Shown piece by piece: positions 43,241 through 51,317 of a DNA stretch of 64,000 nt. Origin of the DNA: Erythrobacter oryzae. Its GTDB lineage: Bacteria > Pseudomonadota > Alphaproteobacteria > Sphingomonadales > Sphingomonadaceae. The stretch spans positions 310,001-374,000 of the forward strand of contig NZ_JASCXI010000002.1 in NCBI RefSeq assembly GCF_030271515.1, given 5' to 3'. Every line of letters begins with the position of its first letter. Position 1 is the first letter of the stretch. The notes under the pieces are model-generated. The model was not told the origin of the DNA. It did no database searches and saw only the letters and a program-made list of their open reading frames with translations. A program made the position numbers and the translations under genes.

Positions 43241-43906
43241 ATGGCCCATCCCGTCCTCGCTCGCCCGCACACGGTTTCGTCCTACGATCTGCAGCTTGCG
43301 GAAGTGCGCGCGATCATCAACCGGCTCGCCGAACAGGCACAGGCCATCCTCTCGGGCGGGCTCGATGCGCTGCTCAAGGGCGATGCGCTGGCGGCGGGCG
43401 AGATCGTTGCCGCCGACAAGGCGATCGACGCGCTCGAACGCGAGCTCGAGCGGCTCGCGCTCCACATCATCATGTCACGCGCGCCGATGGCGCAGGACCT
43501 GCGCTACCTGATCGGCGCGATCCGCATCGGCAAGATGCTCGAGCGGACCGGCGACCAGGGCAAGCGCATGGCGCGGCGGATCGACCAGTTCGACCTGCGC
43601 GCGATCGGCCCGCGCTTCCCGGTGCTGCGCCAGATGGAGCGCTTTGCCGGGGCGATGCTGGCCGACGCGATCGAGGCGTTCAACCGCGGGTCAGGCCCGG
43701 CCGCGCGCAAGGTGATCGAGGCCGATGCGCAGCTCAACGCCATGCACCAGAGCCTGATGCTCGCCTGCCGCGACGCGATGGACCGGGGCGAGCTTGCGAG
43801 CGCCGACGGCATCCAGCTGGTGCTCCTCGCCAAGCAGCTCGAGCGGGTCGGCGATTACGCCACCAACATTGCGGGCGACGTCGCCTATATGCTCGAAGGC
43901 GCGTAG
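43241..43906 (+). CDS. phoU: phosphate signalling protein PhoU
   Basis: A 221-residue all-helical protein made of two PhoU repeats, with DQGKRMARRIDQF and the repeat RVGDYATNIAGDVAYM at the C terminus that help bind metal. It damps PhoR/PhoB signalling through the Pst transporter when phosphate is ample. pst genes are not next to it, but Pho boxes precede it and a phosphate-porin gene converges with it five bases away. No clear ribosome site is found before the ATG at 43241, which fits a leaderless mRNA. Confidence 0.93.
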   Translation: MAHPVLARPHTVSSYDLQLAEVRAIINRLAEQAQAILSGGLDALLKGDALAAGEIVAADKAIDALERELERLALHIIMSRAPMAQDLRYLIGAIRIGKMLERTGDQGKRMARRIDQFDLRAIGPRFPVLRQMERFAGAMLADAIEAFNRGSGPAARKVIEADAQLNAMHQSLMLACRDAMDRGELASADGIQLVLLAKQLERVGDYATNIAGDVAYMLEGA

Positions 43907-43910
43907 CCGT

Positions 43911-45413
43911 TCAGTAATTCCACTGGGCCTGCACCCGCAGGATCTGCCCTTCCGCCTGGCCGAAGCGCCGCTCGTCGGCCTCCTTGCGCTTGGCGAAGCC
44001 GTAGGTGGTGGTGATCTCCAGTGCGGAATCGAGCTGGAATTCGAAGCCCAGCTCCAGCTCCTCGGTCTCGAGCCGCGGCGCATTGATCGCCGCCTTGAAG
44101 CCGCCGCGGTAATATTGCCAGCGCGCGAAGGGATAGAAGGGGCCGATCGGCGACTTGTCGATCTTGCCCATCAGCTGGACATAGCCGCCATCCAATGGGC
44201 GCTCTTCGATCCGGCCGCTGGCGGGGACGAATTCGGGGCCAGTGCCCCAGTTCCATTCCGCCTGCACCCCGATCGGCTGCGGGTAGAGGATCGCGTGGAG
44301 ATTGACGCGCTCGTCCTTGAAGCTCGCCGCGCTGAGGCCGCCGGTGCGCACTTCGGGGCGGATGCGGTTGTACATCACCGACCCGCCGATCTCGAACACC
44401 TGCCCGTCGAGCCCGAGGCCGTCCAGTTCGAACGGCCAGGTCGCAAGGCCGACCAGCATCACGCCGTCATTGCCCTCGGTGCGGTTGAGGCCCTGCCCGT
44501 TGAAGGCACCGAAGCCGAAAGCGCCGTAATTGCCGAAGAGCTTCTGCCCGTCGGCCGAGAGGCGGTCCCAGATCTTCTGCACGTGCGTCGGGGTGTAATA
44601 GGCGACGATCCCGAGATCGCGCTCGCCCGCGGCCGCCGAGTTGATCGCGTCGGTACGGTCCAATGCGAGGCGGTTGGAGGAGGACTGCATGTTCTCCCAG
44701 CCATAGGGCACCTTCGACTGGCCGAGGCGGATGCGGAAGGTCTTGTCATCGAAGGGGAAGACGTCGGCATACATGTCGCGCAAGGATACGCTGCCCTCGC
44801 GCCGCTCGCCCGCCGACTGGTTCGAGACCGCGGCGGCGAAATCGGGCTGGAAATAGAGCGAGACGTGATCGTTGAGGTCGCCCTGCAGGATCAGGCGCAT
44901 CCGGCGGAAGCTGAAATTGTTGTCGGGCCGCACGTCGCCGTCGCCGATGGTGCGCAGGCGCGAGATGCCGGCGGGCGCATTGGCGTCGCCCGAGACGATC
45001 TGGTTGAAGCGCATCTGGGTATAGCCGCGCAGGCGCAGCTTCTCGTACCACGCCTTGGGCTTGGGCTTGGCCGATGCGGCGGCCAGCATGGGCGTGGTGA
45101 TCGGCGCGTCGGCAGCGGGGGCCGGGGCCGGGCCGGTGACGGCCACCACCGGCGCGCCGGGCGCGGGTGCGGGCGCGGCGACGGGGGCCGGAGAAGGCGC
45201 GGGCGCAGAGGGCGCGGTCTGCTGGGCCTGAAGCGCGGAAACGATCGCCTTCAGCTCGTCGATCTGCCGCTGGAGATCGGCGATGGTCTGCGCCTGATCG
45301 GGCTGGGTGCCCGTCGCCGGAGCGGCTTGCTGGGCGGCTGCGGGAAGGCTTGTCCCGGCCATCAGCACGGCGAGGGTGAGCGAAAGGGACGTCGAAGCGG
45401 AAGCGGCGCGCAT
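43911..45413 (-). CDS. phosphate-selective porin O/P-like outer membrane protein
   Basis: A 500-residue exported porin. A signal peptide (ending SLPAAAQQ) is followed by a coiled coil (TIADLQRQIDELKAIVSALQ), as in trimeric porins, an Ala/Pro-rich spacer and the OprO/P barrel, starting near YEKLRLRGYTQMRFNQ with FRMRLILQG-like and RLGQSKVPYGWENMQSSSNR strands; it ends VQAQWNY with a terminal aromatic. Substrate selectivity cannot be proven; neighbouring phoU and its upstream Pho-like repeats favour phosphate or polyphosphate. The start at 45413 is preferred over 45440 for the signal peptide. Confidence 0.88.
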   Translation of the reverse strand: MRAASASTSLSLTLAVLMAGTSLPAAAQQAAPATGTQPDQAQTIADLQRQIDELKAIVSALQAQQTAPSAPAPSPAPVAAPAPAPGAPVVAVTGPAPAPAADAPITTPMLAAASAKPKPKAWYEKLRLRGYTQMRFNQIVSGDANAPAGISRLRTIGDGDVRPDNNFSFRRMRLILQGDLNDHVSLYFQPDFAAAVSNQSAGERREGSVSLRDMYADVFPFDDKTFRIRLGQSKVPYGWENMQSSSNRLALDRTDAINSAAAGERDLGIVAYYTPTHVQKIWDRLSADGQKLFGNYGAFGFGAFNGQGLNRTEGNDGVMLVGLATWPFELDGLGLDGQVFEIGGSVMYNRIRPEVRTGGLSAASFKDERVNLHAILYPQPIGVQAEWNWGTGPEFVPASGRIEERPLDGGYVQLMGKIDKSPIGPFYPFARWQYYRGGFKAAINAPRLETEELELGFEFQLDSALEITTTYGFAKRKEADERRFGQAEGQILRVQAQWNY

Positions 45414-45466
45414 GGGCAGGGTGACTCGCGTTGTGCCCATCCACGATGGACCGTTGGCGCGCCGCT

Positions 45467-45495
45467 ATGTCAGTTGCGTTTCACTCTTGTGACAA
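45467..45495 (-). promoter_or_regulatory. candidate Pho box of the porin gene
   Basis: Read on the minus strand, TTGTCAC-aaga-GTGAAAC-gcaa-CTGACAT gives three Pho-like heptamers at an exact 11-base period, 54 bases upstream of the porin ATG. A further CTGTCAA (45526 to 45520) lies upstream. The matches are weaker than those before phoU. Confidence 0.5.
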
Positions 45496-45560
45496 ATGTG
45501 ACCGCAATCTGATCTTTGTTTGACAGCAAACCGTGCCGCCCCCTGCGCGCGAAATTCCGC

Positions 45561-46211
45561 CTATCCCATCAGCCCGCGCACGAAGGGGATGAGGCCGGTC
45601 TGGCGCATGCGCTTCATCCGCTCGGCCTCGAGGATCGCGCGGACCTTCTCGAAGCACACGTCGATATCGTCGTTGATGATGACGTAGTCGTAGCCGTCCC
45701 AGTGGCTGATCTCGGCCCGCGCACGCTCCATGCGCGCGGCGATGACCTCGGCGCTGTCCGTGGCGCGGCCCTTGAGGCGGCGGTGCAGCTCTTCCAGCGA
45801 GGGCGGGAGGATGAACACCCGCACCACATCCTGCTGGTCCTTCTGGTAGAGCTGCTGGGTGCCCTGCCAGTCGATGTCGAACAGGAAGTCCTGCCCCTCC
45901 TTCAGCCCGGCGCGGATCTTGCCCTTGGGGGTGCCGTAGCGATGGCCGAAGACCTCGGCCCATTCGTAGAAATCGTCCTCGTCGATCATCGCCTGGAACT
46001 GTTCGGGCGTGACGAAGTGGTAATGCACCCCGTCGACCTCGTTCGGGCGCGGGGGGCGGGTGGTGGCGCTGACCGAGAGCCTGATCTCGGGGTCCTTGGC
46101 CAGCAGCATCCGCGAGAGCGTGGTCTTCCCCGCGCCCGAGGGCGAGGAGAGGATGAACATCAGCCCGCGGCGGTGGAGCTGGTCTGCGGCAGTGTGTGAG
46201 GATTCGCCCAT
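45561..46211 (-). CDS. gmk: guanylate kinase
   Basis: A 216-residue enzyme that phosphorylates GMP to GDP. The P loop SSPSGAGKTTL is near residue 22, then SVSATTRPPRPNEVDGVHYHFV (GMP site) and FDIDWQGTQQLYQ. The length is typical. The ATG at 46211 is chosen because the family usually has a short N-terminal tail; the longer ORF start at 46241 lies in the gap. Downstream of it (on the same strand) comes the porin promoter region. Confidence 0.97.
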   Translation of the reverse strand: MGESSHTAADQLHRRGLMFILSSPSGAGKTTLSRMLLAKDPEIRLSVSATTRPPRPNEVDGVHYHFVTPEQFQAMIDEDDFYEWAEVFGHRYGTPKGKIRAGLKEGQDFLFDIDWQGTQQLYQKDQQDVVRVFILPPSLEELHRRLKGRATDSAEVIAARMERARAEISHWDGYDYVIINDDIDVCFEKVRAILEAERMKRMRQTGLIPFVRGLMG

Positions 46212-46253
46212 GGGCCCCGTTGCCTTAGATGGCGGGCACAAATCAAGGGGCGG

Positions 46254-46679
46254 TCAGGATTCGCTGTCGGCGGGGGGCGAGGCGGGGGCCTTTCTGGCCC
46301 GGCGTTTGGCCTCGAGCCGCTTGCCCCGGTCGTAGAACACCTTGGCCGCGAGGCCCCCCGCCACCACCGCCAGACCCAGCGGCGAGCGGCGCGCGAGGCG
46401 GCTGGCCCCGTAGAGCGCGAGGCTCGAGGCAAGGCCGCGCTTGCCGACCAGCTTGTCGGCCTTGTCCTGCCCGTGGCTCTTGACGATCAGGCCCTTCTCG
46501 AGCCGGTCGCGCAGCAGGCCGCCCGCCGCGCGAAGCACGATGTCGGCGATGACGAGATTGGTGCCGGCCGAGGGGCTGGGAAGCGGCAGGCCGGAGGGCT
46601 TGGACGGTTCGGCCGCGTCGGCGGCGGGCGTGGCGGATGCCCCGCGCTTGCCCCTGCCTGTCCGCCTTGCCCCTGCCAT
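46254..46679 (-). CDS. hypothetical protein with a C-terminal hydrophobic segment
   Basis: A 141-residue protein. The N terminus is basic and disordered (GARRTGRGKRGASATPAADA), the centre is helical (NLVIADIVLRAAGGLLRDRLEKG), and a hydrophobic stretch (PLGLAVVAGGLAAKVFYDRGKR) near the C terminus may be a membrane span. I do not recognise the family. It lies 7 bases after sspB and 42 before gmk on the same strand, so the three may be one operon. Confidence 0.6.
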   Translation of the reverse strand: MAGARRTGRGKRGASATPAADAAEPSKPSGLPLPSPSAGTNLVIADIVLRAAGGLLRDRLEKGLIVKSHGQDKADKLVGKRGLASSLALYGASRLARRSPLGLAVVAGGLAAKVFYDRGKRLEAKRRARKAPASPPADSES

Positions 46680-46686
46680 CAGGAGC

Positions 46687-47166
46687 CTATTTCTTGCGCC
46701 CGAAATCGATCGAGACGACGTTCGAGCCGTCCGGATCGGTGTCCGGCCCGTCATTTTCCGCATCCTCGTGCGCCTCGGGCTCGAGCTCGTCGACCGCGGC
46801 CTGGAATTGCAGGCCGAAGTCCACCGCCGGATCGACGAAGGCGGTGATCGCGGCGAAGGGGATCGTCAGCTTGGCGGGCACCTGGTTGAAGGTGAGGCTG
46901 ACCGAGAAGCTCTGCGGCAGCACCTCGAGGTCCCAGAACTTGTTCTGAAGGACAATCGTCATCTCGTCCGGAAAGCGCTCGCGCAGGTGCGGCGGGATCG
47001 AGACGCCGGGCGCGGCGGTCTTGAAGGTGATGTAGAAGTGGTGCGCGCCGGGCAGGTTGCCCCCGCCGCTGACAATCGAGCCCAGCACCCGGCCGACAAC
47101 GGCGCGCAGGGCTTCCTGCACGATCTCGTCGTAAGGTATCAGGCTGTCGGGCGTGTCGGCGTTCAT
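46687..47166 (-). CDS. sspB: ClpXP adaptor SspB (alphaproteobacterial type)
   Basis: A 159-residue adaptor that tethers ssrA-tagged and other substrates to ClpXP. The compact beta-rich domain (HFYITFKTAAPGVSIPPHLR, MTIVLQNKFWDLEV, FSVSLTFNQVPAKLTIPFAAI) is followed by a long disordered linker and the C-terminal ClpX-binding tail NVVSIDFGRKK. The ATG at 47166 begins MNADTPDSLIPYDEIVQEAL, as in homologues. The gene is divergent from hisB. Confidence 0.92.
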   Translation of the reverse strand: MNADTPDSLIPYDEIVQEALRAVVGRVLGSIVSGGGNLPGAHHFYITFKTAAPGVSIPPHLRERFPDEMTIVLQNKFWDLEVLPQSFSVSLTFNQVPAKLTIPFAAITAFVDPAVDFGLQFQAAVDELEPEAHEDAENDGPDTDPDGSNVVSIDFGRKK

Positions 47167-47297
47167 GGCTGGACAAAATCGTGGCGGCACAGGCGGGGTT
47201 GGTCAAGGGACTTTGATGTGTCACGCCAAATTGACAGCACGCCGGGGGCGTGCGTCGCCCGCTTGTCTTGCGCGGTAAGCCGACTATAGCGCGGCTC

Positions 47298-47906
47298 ATG
47301 GCCAGCACACCTCCCCGCACCGGCGCGGTCAACCGCAACACCACCGAGACCAAGATCGCCATCGCCGTCAATCTCGACGGCACGGGCGCCTATGACGTTT
47401 CGACCGGGATCGGTTTCCTCGATCACATGGTCGAACAGTTCAGCCGCCATTCGCTGATCGACGTGACGATGAAGGTCGAGGGCGACCTCCATGTCGACCA
47501 GCACCACACCACCGAGGATTCGGCGATCGCGCTGGGGCAGGCGATCGCGCAGGCGCTGGGCGACAAGGCCGGGATCGGGCGCTACGGCGCGGCCTATTCG
47601 CCGATGGACGAGACCTTGAGCCGCGTGGCGCTCGACATTTCCGGGCGCCCCTACCTCGTGTGGAAGGCGAAGTTCACCCAGGAACGCCTCGGCGAATGGG
47701 ACACCGAGCTGATCGAGCACTGGTTCCATTCGGTCAGCCAGAGCGCCGGGATCACGCTCCACATGGAGCTGCTCTACGGCACCAACAACCACCACATCTG
47801 CGAGAGCCTCTACAAGGGCTTTGCCCGCGCCATGCGGCAGGCGGTCGAACGCGATCCGCGCAAGGGCGGGGCGATCCCGAGCACCAAGGGGCAGCTCGGT
47901 GGGTGA
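47298..47906 (+). CDS. hisB: imidazoleglycerol-phosphate dehydratase
   Basis: A 202-residue monofunctional HisB. It dehydrates imidazoleglycerol phosphate to imidazoleacetol phosphate. [27 protein letters not shown] and [19 protein letters not shown] carry the paired-histidine manganese motifs. The fused phosphatase of enteric HisB is absent. The ATG at 47298 is preferred over 47250. It is the first gene of the his cluster in this window, followed by a repeat and then hisH. Confidence 0.96.
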   Translation: MASTPPRTGAVNRNTTETKIAIAVNLDGTGAYDVSTGIGFLDHMVEQFSRHSLIDVTMKVEGDLHVDQHHTTEDSAIALGQAIAQALGDKAGIGRYGAAYSPMDETLSRVALDISGRPYLVWKAKFTQERLGEWDTELIEHWFHSVSQSAGITLHMELLYGTNNHHICESLYKGFARAMRQAVERDPRKGGAIPSTKGQLGG

Positions 47907-47914
47907 GACTTCTC

Positions 47915-48050
47915 TCGTCCCTCCCCGTCCCGCAGGGATGGGGAGGTGGCCGCGCGTCAGCGCGGTCGGAGGGGTAGGGCGGCAGGGCGCAAACCCCTCC
48001 GTCAGCCCTGCGGGCTGCCACCTCCCCATTCGTTCCGAACGGGGAGGGAC
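47915..48050. repeat. inverted repeat between hisB and hisH
   Basis: GTCCCTCCCCGTCCCGCAGG at the left pairs with GAACGGGGAGGGAC at the right end (48037-48050), with inner arms GATGGGGAGGTGG / CCACCTCCCCATT (47935-47947 and 48017-48029), and AGGGGT/ACCCCT. The right arm GGGAGGGAC also serves as the ribosome site for the GTG start of hisH. Confidence 0.75.
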
Positions 48051-48052
48051 GT

Positions 48053-48679
48053 GTGGCTGAGGTTATCGCCCTCATTGATTACGGCGCGGGCAATCTCCAC
48101 TCCGTCCATAACGCTTTGAAGGCAGCCGGAGCCGAGGTCACCGTCACCGCCGATCCTTACGTGGTGCGCGCGGCTGACCGGATCGTGCTCCCCGGCGTCG
48201 GCGCCTTCCGCGCCTGCGCCGAGGGTCTCAATGCGCTCCCCGGCATGGTCGAGGCGATGACCGAGCGGGTGCAGGTCGGCGGCGCGCCCTTCCTCGGCAT
48301 CTGCGTCGGGATGCAGCTGCTGGCCGAGCGCGGCCTCGAATTCGGCGCCCATCGCGGCCTCGGCTGGATTCCGGGCGAGGTGCGGCTGATCCAGCCCTCC
48401 GACCCGAGCATCAAGGTGCCGCACATGGGCTGGAACGATGTCGCCATGCTCCCCCACGCGCGGGATCACGCGGTGATCGAGGAGGGCGAGGCCTATTTCC
48501 TCCACTCCTACCACTTCGCCGCGTCCGATCCGCAGCACGTCGCCGCGATGACCGACCACGGCGAGGGGCTGGTCGCCGCCGTGGCGCGCGACAACATCAT
48601 CGGCGTGCAGTTTCACCCGGAGAAGAGCCAGGCTTACGGGCTCGCCACGCTCCGGCGCTTTCTGGAGTGGTATCCGTGA
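48053..48679 (+). CDS. hisH: imidazole glycerol phosphate synthase, glutaminase subunit
   Basis: A 208-residue class I glutamine amidotransferase. IDYGAGNLHSVHNAL at the start, the nucleophile in FLGICVGMQLLAERG, and the histidine-glutamate pair in IGVQFHPEKSQAYG form the triad that releases ammonia for HisF. It starts at a GTG (48053) placed a few bases after the GGGAGGGAC of the repeat arm. Its stop overlaps the GTG of hisA. Confidence 0.96.
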   Translation: MAEVIALIDYGAGNLHSVHNALKAAGAEVTVTADPYVVRAADRIVLPGVGAFRACAEGLNALPGMVEAMTERVQVGGAPFLGICVGMQLLAERGLEFGAHRGLGWIPGEVRLIQPSDPSIKVPHMGWNDVAMLPHARDHAVIEEGEAYFLHSYHFAASDPQHVAAMTDHGEGLVAAVARDNIIGVQFHPEKSQAYGLATLRRFLEWYP

Positions 48680-49404
48680 TCATCTTCCCCGCCATCGACC
48701 TCAAGGGCGGCCAGGTCGTGCGCCTCGCCGAGGGCGACATGGACCGCGCCACGATCTACGGCGATGACCCGGCCGCGCAGGCGCTGATCTTCGCGGAAGC
48801 CGGGGCCGAGCACCTCCACGTGGTCGACCTCGACGGCAGCTTCGCGGGCGAAAGCCGCAACCGCGCGGCGGTGGAGGCGATTGTCGAAGCCTTCCCCGGC
48901 TACGTGCAACTGGGCGGCGGCATCCGCGACGCGGCGGCGGTCGAGGGCTGGTTCAACCTCGGCGTGGCGCGCGTGGTGATGGGCTCGGCGGCCCTGAAAA
49001 ACCCCGAGTTCGTGCGCGAGATGGCGCGCGAGTGGGAGAACGGCATCGTCGTCGCGGTCGACGCCAAGGACGGCATGGTCGCGACCGAGGGCTGGGCGGA
49101 GGTCTCCGACGTCCCCGTCACCGATCTTGCGCGCCGGTTCGAGGACGCAGGCGTCGCCTCGCTGCTGTTCACCGATATCGGGCGGGATGGGTTGCTCAAG
49201 GGCGTGAACATCGAGGCGACCGTCGACCTCGCCCGCCGCGTCGACATCCCGGTGATCGCCAGCGGCGGAGTGAAGGGCCTCGACGACATCCACATCCTCT
49301 CGCTCCACGCGCACGAGGGGATCGAGGGGGTGATCACGGGCCGTGCGCTCTACGAAGGGCGGCTCGATCTGGCCGCGGCGATCGCGATGGGGGCTCGGGC
49401 ATGA
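48676..49404 (+). CDS. hisA: ProFAR isomerase
   Basis: A 242-residue TIM barrel that isomerises ProFAR to PRFAR. FPAIDLKGGQVVRL, VDLDGSFAGES and IASGGVKGLDDI with the C-terminal phosphate loop GVITGRALYEG are canonical. The start is the GTG at 48676, four bases overlapping the hisH stop (GTGA); 48667 is an upstream GTG but would not begin with VIIFPAID. Its stop overlaps the ATG of the small membrane gene. Confidence 0.96.
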   Translation: MIIFPAIDLKGGQVVRLAEGDMDRATIYGDDPAAQALIFAEAGAEHLHVVDLDGSFAGESRNRAAVEAIVEAFPGYVQLGGGIRDAAAVEGWFNLGVARVVMGSAALKNPEFVREMAREWENGIVVAVDAKDGMVATEGWAEVSDVPVTDLARRFEDAGVASLLFTDIGRDGLLKGVNIEATVDLARRVDIPVIASGGVKGLDDIHILSLHAHEGIEGVITGRALYEGRLDLAAAIAMGARA

Positions 49405-49625
49405 TGGAGCTGAGGGAAGTCGTCATGGTCAGCGGCGTGTTCAGCGTCGGCGCCGTGCTGGCGATCCGCAAGCTCCTCGCAGATGGCGCGGTCTATCAGC
49501 ACCTGCCCTATTACGCGCGCTATGATCGCGAGGAGCACCCGATCAGGTTCGGCAGCTGGATCGCCATCAACCTGACCATCATCGCGACCTTCATCGTGTC
49601 GCTGGCTGTCTGGCTCTTCATATGA
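49401..49625 (+). CDS. 74-residue two-helix membrane protein embedded in the his operon
   Basis: [20 protein letters not shown] begins the protein; two hydrophobic segments (about 8-23 and 53-73) flank a polar centre ([20 protein letters not shown]). I do not recognise it. Both ends are ATGA overlaps: the start with the hisA stop and the stop with the hisF start, so its translation must be tied to both enzymes. Codon use is ordinary for the region. A role in histidine synthesis is unproven; it may also be a passenger. Confidence 0.75.
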   Translation: MMELREVVMVSGVFSVGAVLAIRKLLADGAVYQHLPYYARYDREEHPIRFGSWIAINLTIIATFIVSLAVWLFI

Positions 49626-50383
49626 CCGTCCGCATCCGCGTCATCCCTTGCCTCGACGTCGCCAATGGCCGCGTGGTCAAGGGCGTCAATTTCGTCGACC
49701 TGAAGGACGCGGGCGATCCGGTCGAGCAGGCGCGCGCCTATGATGCGGCGGGGGCGGACGAGCTGTGCTTTCTCGACATCTCCGCCAGCCACGAAGGGCG
49801 CGGGACGCTGCTCGACATGGTGCGGCGCACGGCCGAGGTGTGTTTCATGCCGCTGACCGTCGGGGGCGGGGTGCGCTCGGCCGAAGATGCGCGCGCGCTG
49901 CTGCTGGCCGGGGCGGACAAGGTCGCGGTCAACTCCGCCGCCGTCGCCCGGCCCGAGCTGGTGGGCGAGATCGCCGCGAAGTTCGGCAGCCAATGCGTCG
50001 TCGCCAGCGTCGACGCGCGCCGGACGCCGCGCGGGAACTGGGAGATTTTTACGCATGGCGGCAGGAAGCCGACCGGGATCGACGCGGTCGAATATGCGAT
50101 GAAGGTCGCGGACCTTGGCGCGGGCGAATTGCTGGTGACGAGCATGGACGGGGACGGGACGCAGCGGGGATACGACCTCGCCCTGACCCGCGAGATCGCC
50201 GACGCGGTCAGCGTGCCGGTGATCGCGAGCGGCGGGGTGGGGAGCCTCGAACACCTCGTTGCCGGTGTCACAGAAGGCCACGCCAGCGCGGTCCTCGCGG
50301 CGAGCATCTTCCACTTCGGCCACCACACCATCGCCGAAGCCCACGCGGCTCTCAGGGCGGCGGGGCTGCCGGCGCGCGGATAA
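49622..50383 (+). CDS. hisF: imidazole glycerol phosphate synthase, cyclase subunit
   Basis: A 253-residue TIM barrel that, with HisH-derived ammonia, forms imidazoleglycerol phosphate and [20 protein letters not shown] carries the catalytic Asp11-type residue, [12 protein letters not shown] and [12 protein letters not shown] the phosphate loops, and [17 protein letters not shown] the second acid. It is the last member of a chain of ATGA/GTGA overlaps (hisH-hisA-small gene-hisF). Confidence 0.97.
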   Translation: MTVRIRVIPCLDVANGRVVKGVNFVDLKDAGDPVEQARAYDAAGADELCFLDISASHEGRGTLLDMVRRTAEVCFMPLTVGGGVRSAEDARALLLAGADKVAVNSAAVARPELVGEIAAKFGSQCVVASVDARRTPRGNWEIFTHGGRKPTGIDAVEYAMKVADLGAGELLVTSMDGDGTQRGYDLALTREIADAVSVPVIASGGVGSLEHLVAGVTEGHASAVLAASIFHFGHHTIAEAHAALRAAGLPARG

Positions 50384-50385
50384 AC

Positions 50386-50480
50386 TCGCCTCCCCTTGGG
50401 GAGGGGTTGGGGGTGGGGGTGCGGCAGCCGCGGCCGTCGGACACCCATCCCCAACCCCTTCCCTCAAGGGAAGGGGCTTT
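50386..50480. repeat. inverted repeat between hisF and hisE
   Basis: CCTCCCCTTGGGGAGGGGTTGGGGGTGGG (50390-50418) is mirrored by CCCATCCCCAACCCCTTCCCTCAAGGGAAGGGG (50445-50477). The inner bases (GTGCGGCAGCCGCGGCCGTCGG) can also pair. A shortened member of the same family lies at 55940-55975. Confidence 0.75.
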
Positions 50481-50513
50481 AAGTGCCTGCTCGTGTCCAC
50501 TATGCCTCCACGC

Positions 50514-50828
50514 ATGGACACCCTCGCCCGCCTCGAAGCCACGATCGCCCAGCGCCTCACCGCCTCGCCGGAGGAGAGCTATGTGGCGAAGCTCCACCAC
50601 AAGGGCCTCAAGAAGATCGCCCAGAAGCTGGGCGAGGAGGCCACTGAAACCGTAATTGCCGCGCTTGCGGGCGACGAGAAGGAACTGGTGGGCGAGGCCG
50701 CCGACCTGCTCTTCCACCTGATGGTCCTGCTCGCCGAAAAGGGCGTGTCGCTGGAAACGGTGCTCGCCGAACTCGACCGCCGCGAGGGCCTGTCCGGTCT
50801 CGCCGAAAAAGCTTCCCGTTCGGAGTAA
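50514..50828 (+). CDS. hisE: phosphoribosyl-ATP pyrophosphatase
   Basis: A 104-residue all-helical MazG-type pyrophosphatase, the second step of histidine synthesis. SYVAKLHHKGLKKIAQKLGE and the metal motif EATETVIAAL...ELVGEAADLLFH are characteristic. A separate HisE (not fused to HisI) is normal in this group; no hisI is in the window. The ATG at 50514 is preferred over 50502. It lies after a palindromic repeat, so expression relative to hisF may be adjusted. Confidence 0.95.
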   Translation: MDTLARLEATIAQRLTASPEESYVAKLHHKGLKKIAQKLGEEATETVIAALAGDEKELVGEAADLLFHLMVLLAEKGVSLETVLAELDRREGLSGLAEKASRSE

Positions 50829-50831
50829 CCC

Positions 50832-51215
50832 ATGCCGATCGACCCGACCCTGCCTTACGACGACAACAACATCTTCGCGAGGATCCTGCGCGGCGAAATC
50901 CCCTCGCGAAAAGTCTACGAGGACGACTGGGCGCTCGCCTTCGAGGACATCAACCCGCAGGCCGAAGTCCACACGCTGGTGATCCCCAAGGGTCGCTATG
51001 TCAGCTGGGACGATTTCTCGGCGAAGGCCTCCGACGCGGAAATCGCCGGTTTCGTGCGCGCGGTCGGCGAGGTTGCGCGGATGAAGGGCCTCGTCGAGCC
51101 CGGCTACCGCCTCCTCGCCAATATCGGCGCGCATGGCGGGCAGGAGGTGCCGCACCTCCACGTCCACATCTTCGGCGGCCAACCCTTGGGGCCGATGATC
51201 TGGAAGCGCGGCTGA
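50832..51215 (+). CDS. HIT family hydrolase (HinT type)
   Basis: A 127-residue histidine-triad protein. NNIFARILRGEIPSRKVYED opens the fold and VPHLHVHIFGG is the HIT motif with its nucleophilic histidine. HinT enzymes hydrolyse adenosine phosphoramidates. It begins 3 bases after hisE and is probably co-transcribed; the pairing of HIT genes with hisE is frequent in alphaproteobacteria. The same start is supported by a purine-rich GGAGTAACC. Confidence 0.93.
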   Translation: MPIDPTLPYDDNNIFARILRGEIPSRKVYEDDWALAFEDINPQAEVHTLVIPKGRYVSWDDFSAKASDAEIAGFVRAVGEVARMKGLVEPGYRLLANIGAHGGQEVPHLHVHIFGGQPLGPMIWKRG

Positions 51216-51317
51216 ACGCCTCCGCCTCGCGCGCTCAACCCCGTTAGCCTGCGGTTCATCGACAAATCGCGATGTCGCGCCTTTGCAACGGATTCCCCGC
51301 TAGGCTAGGTGGCGCCT

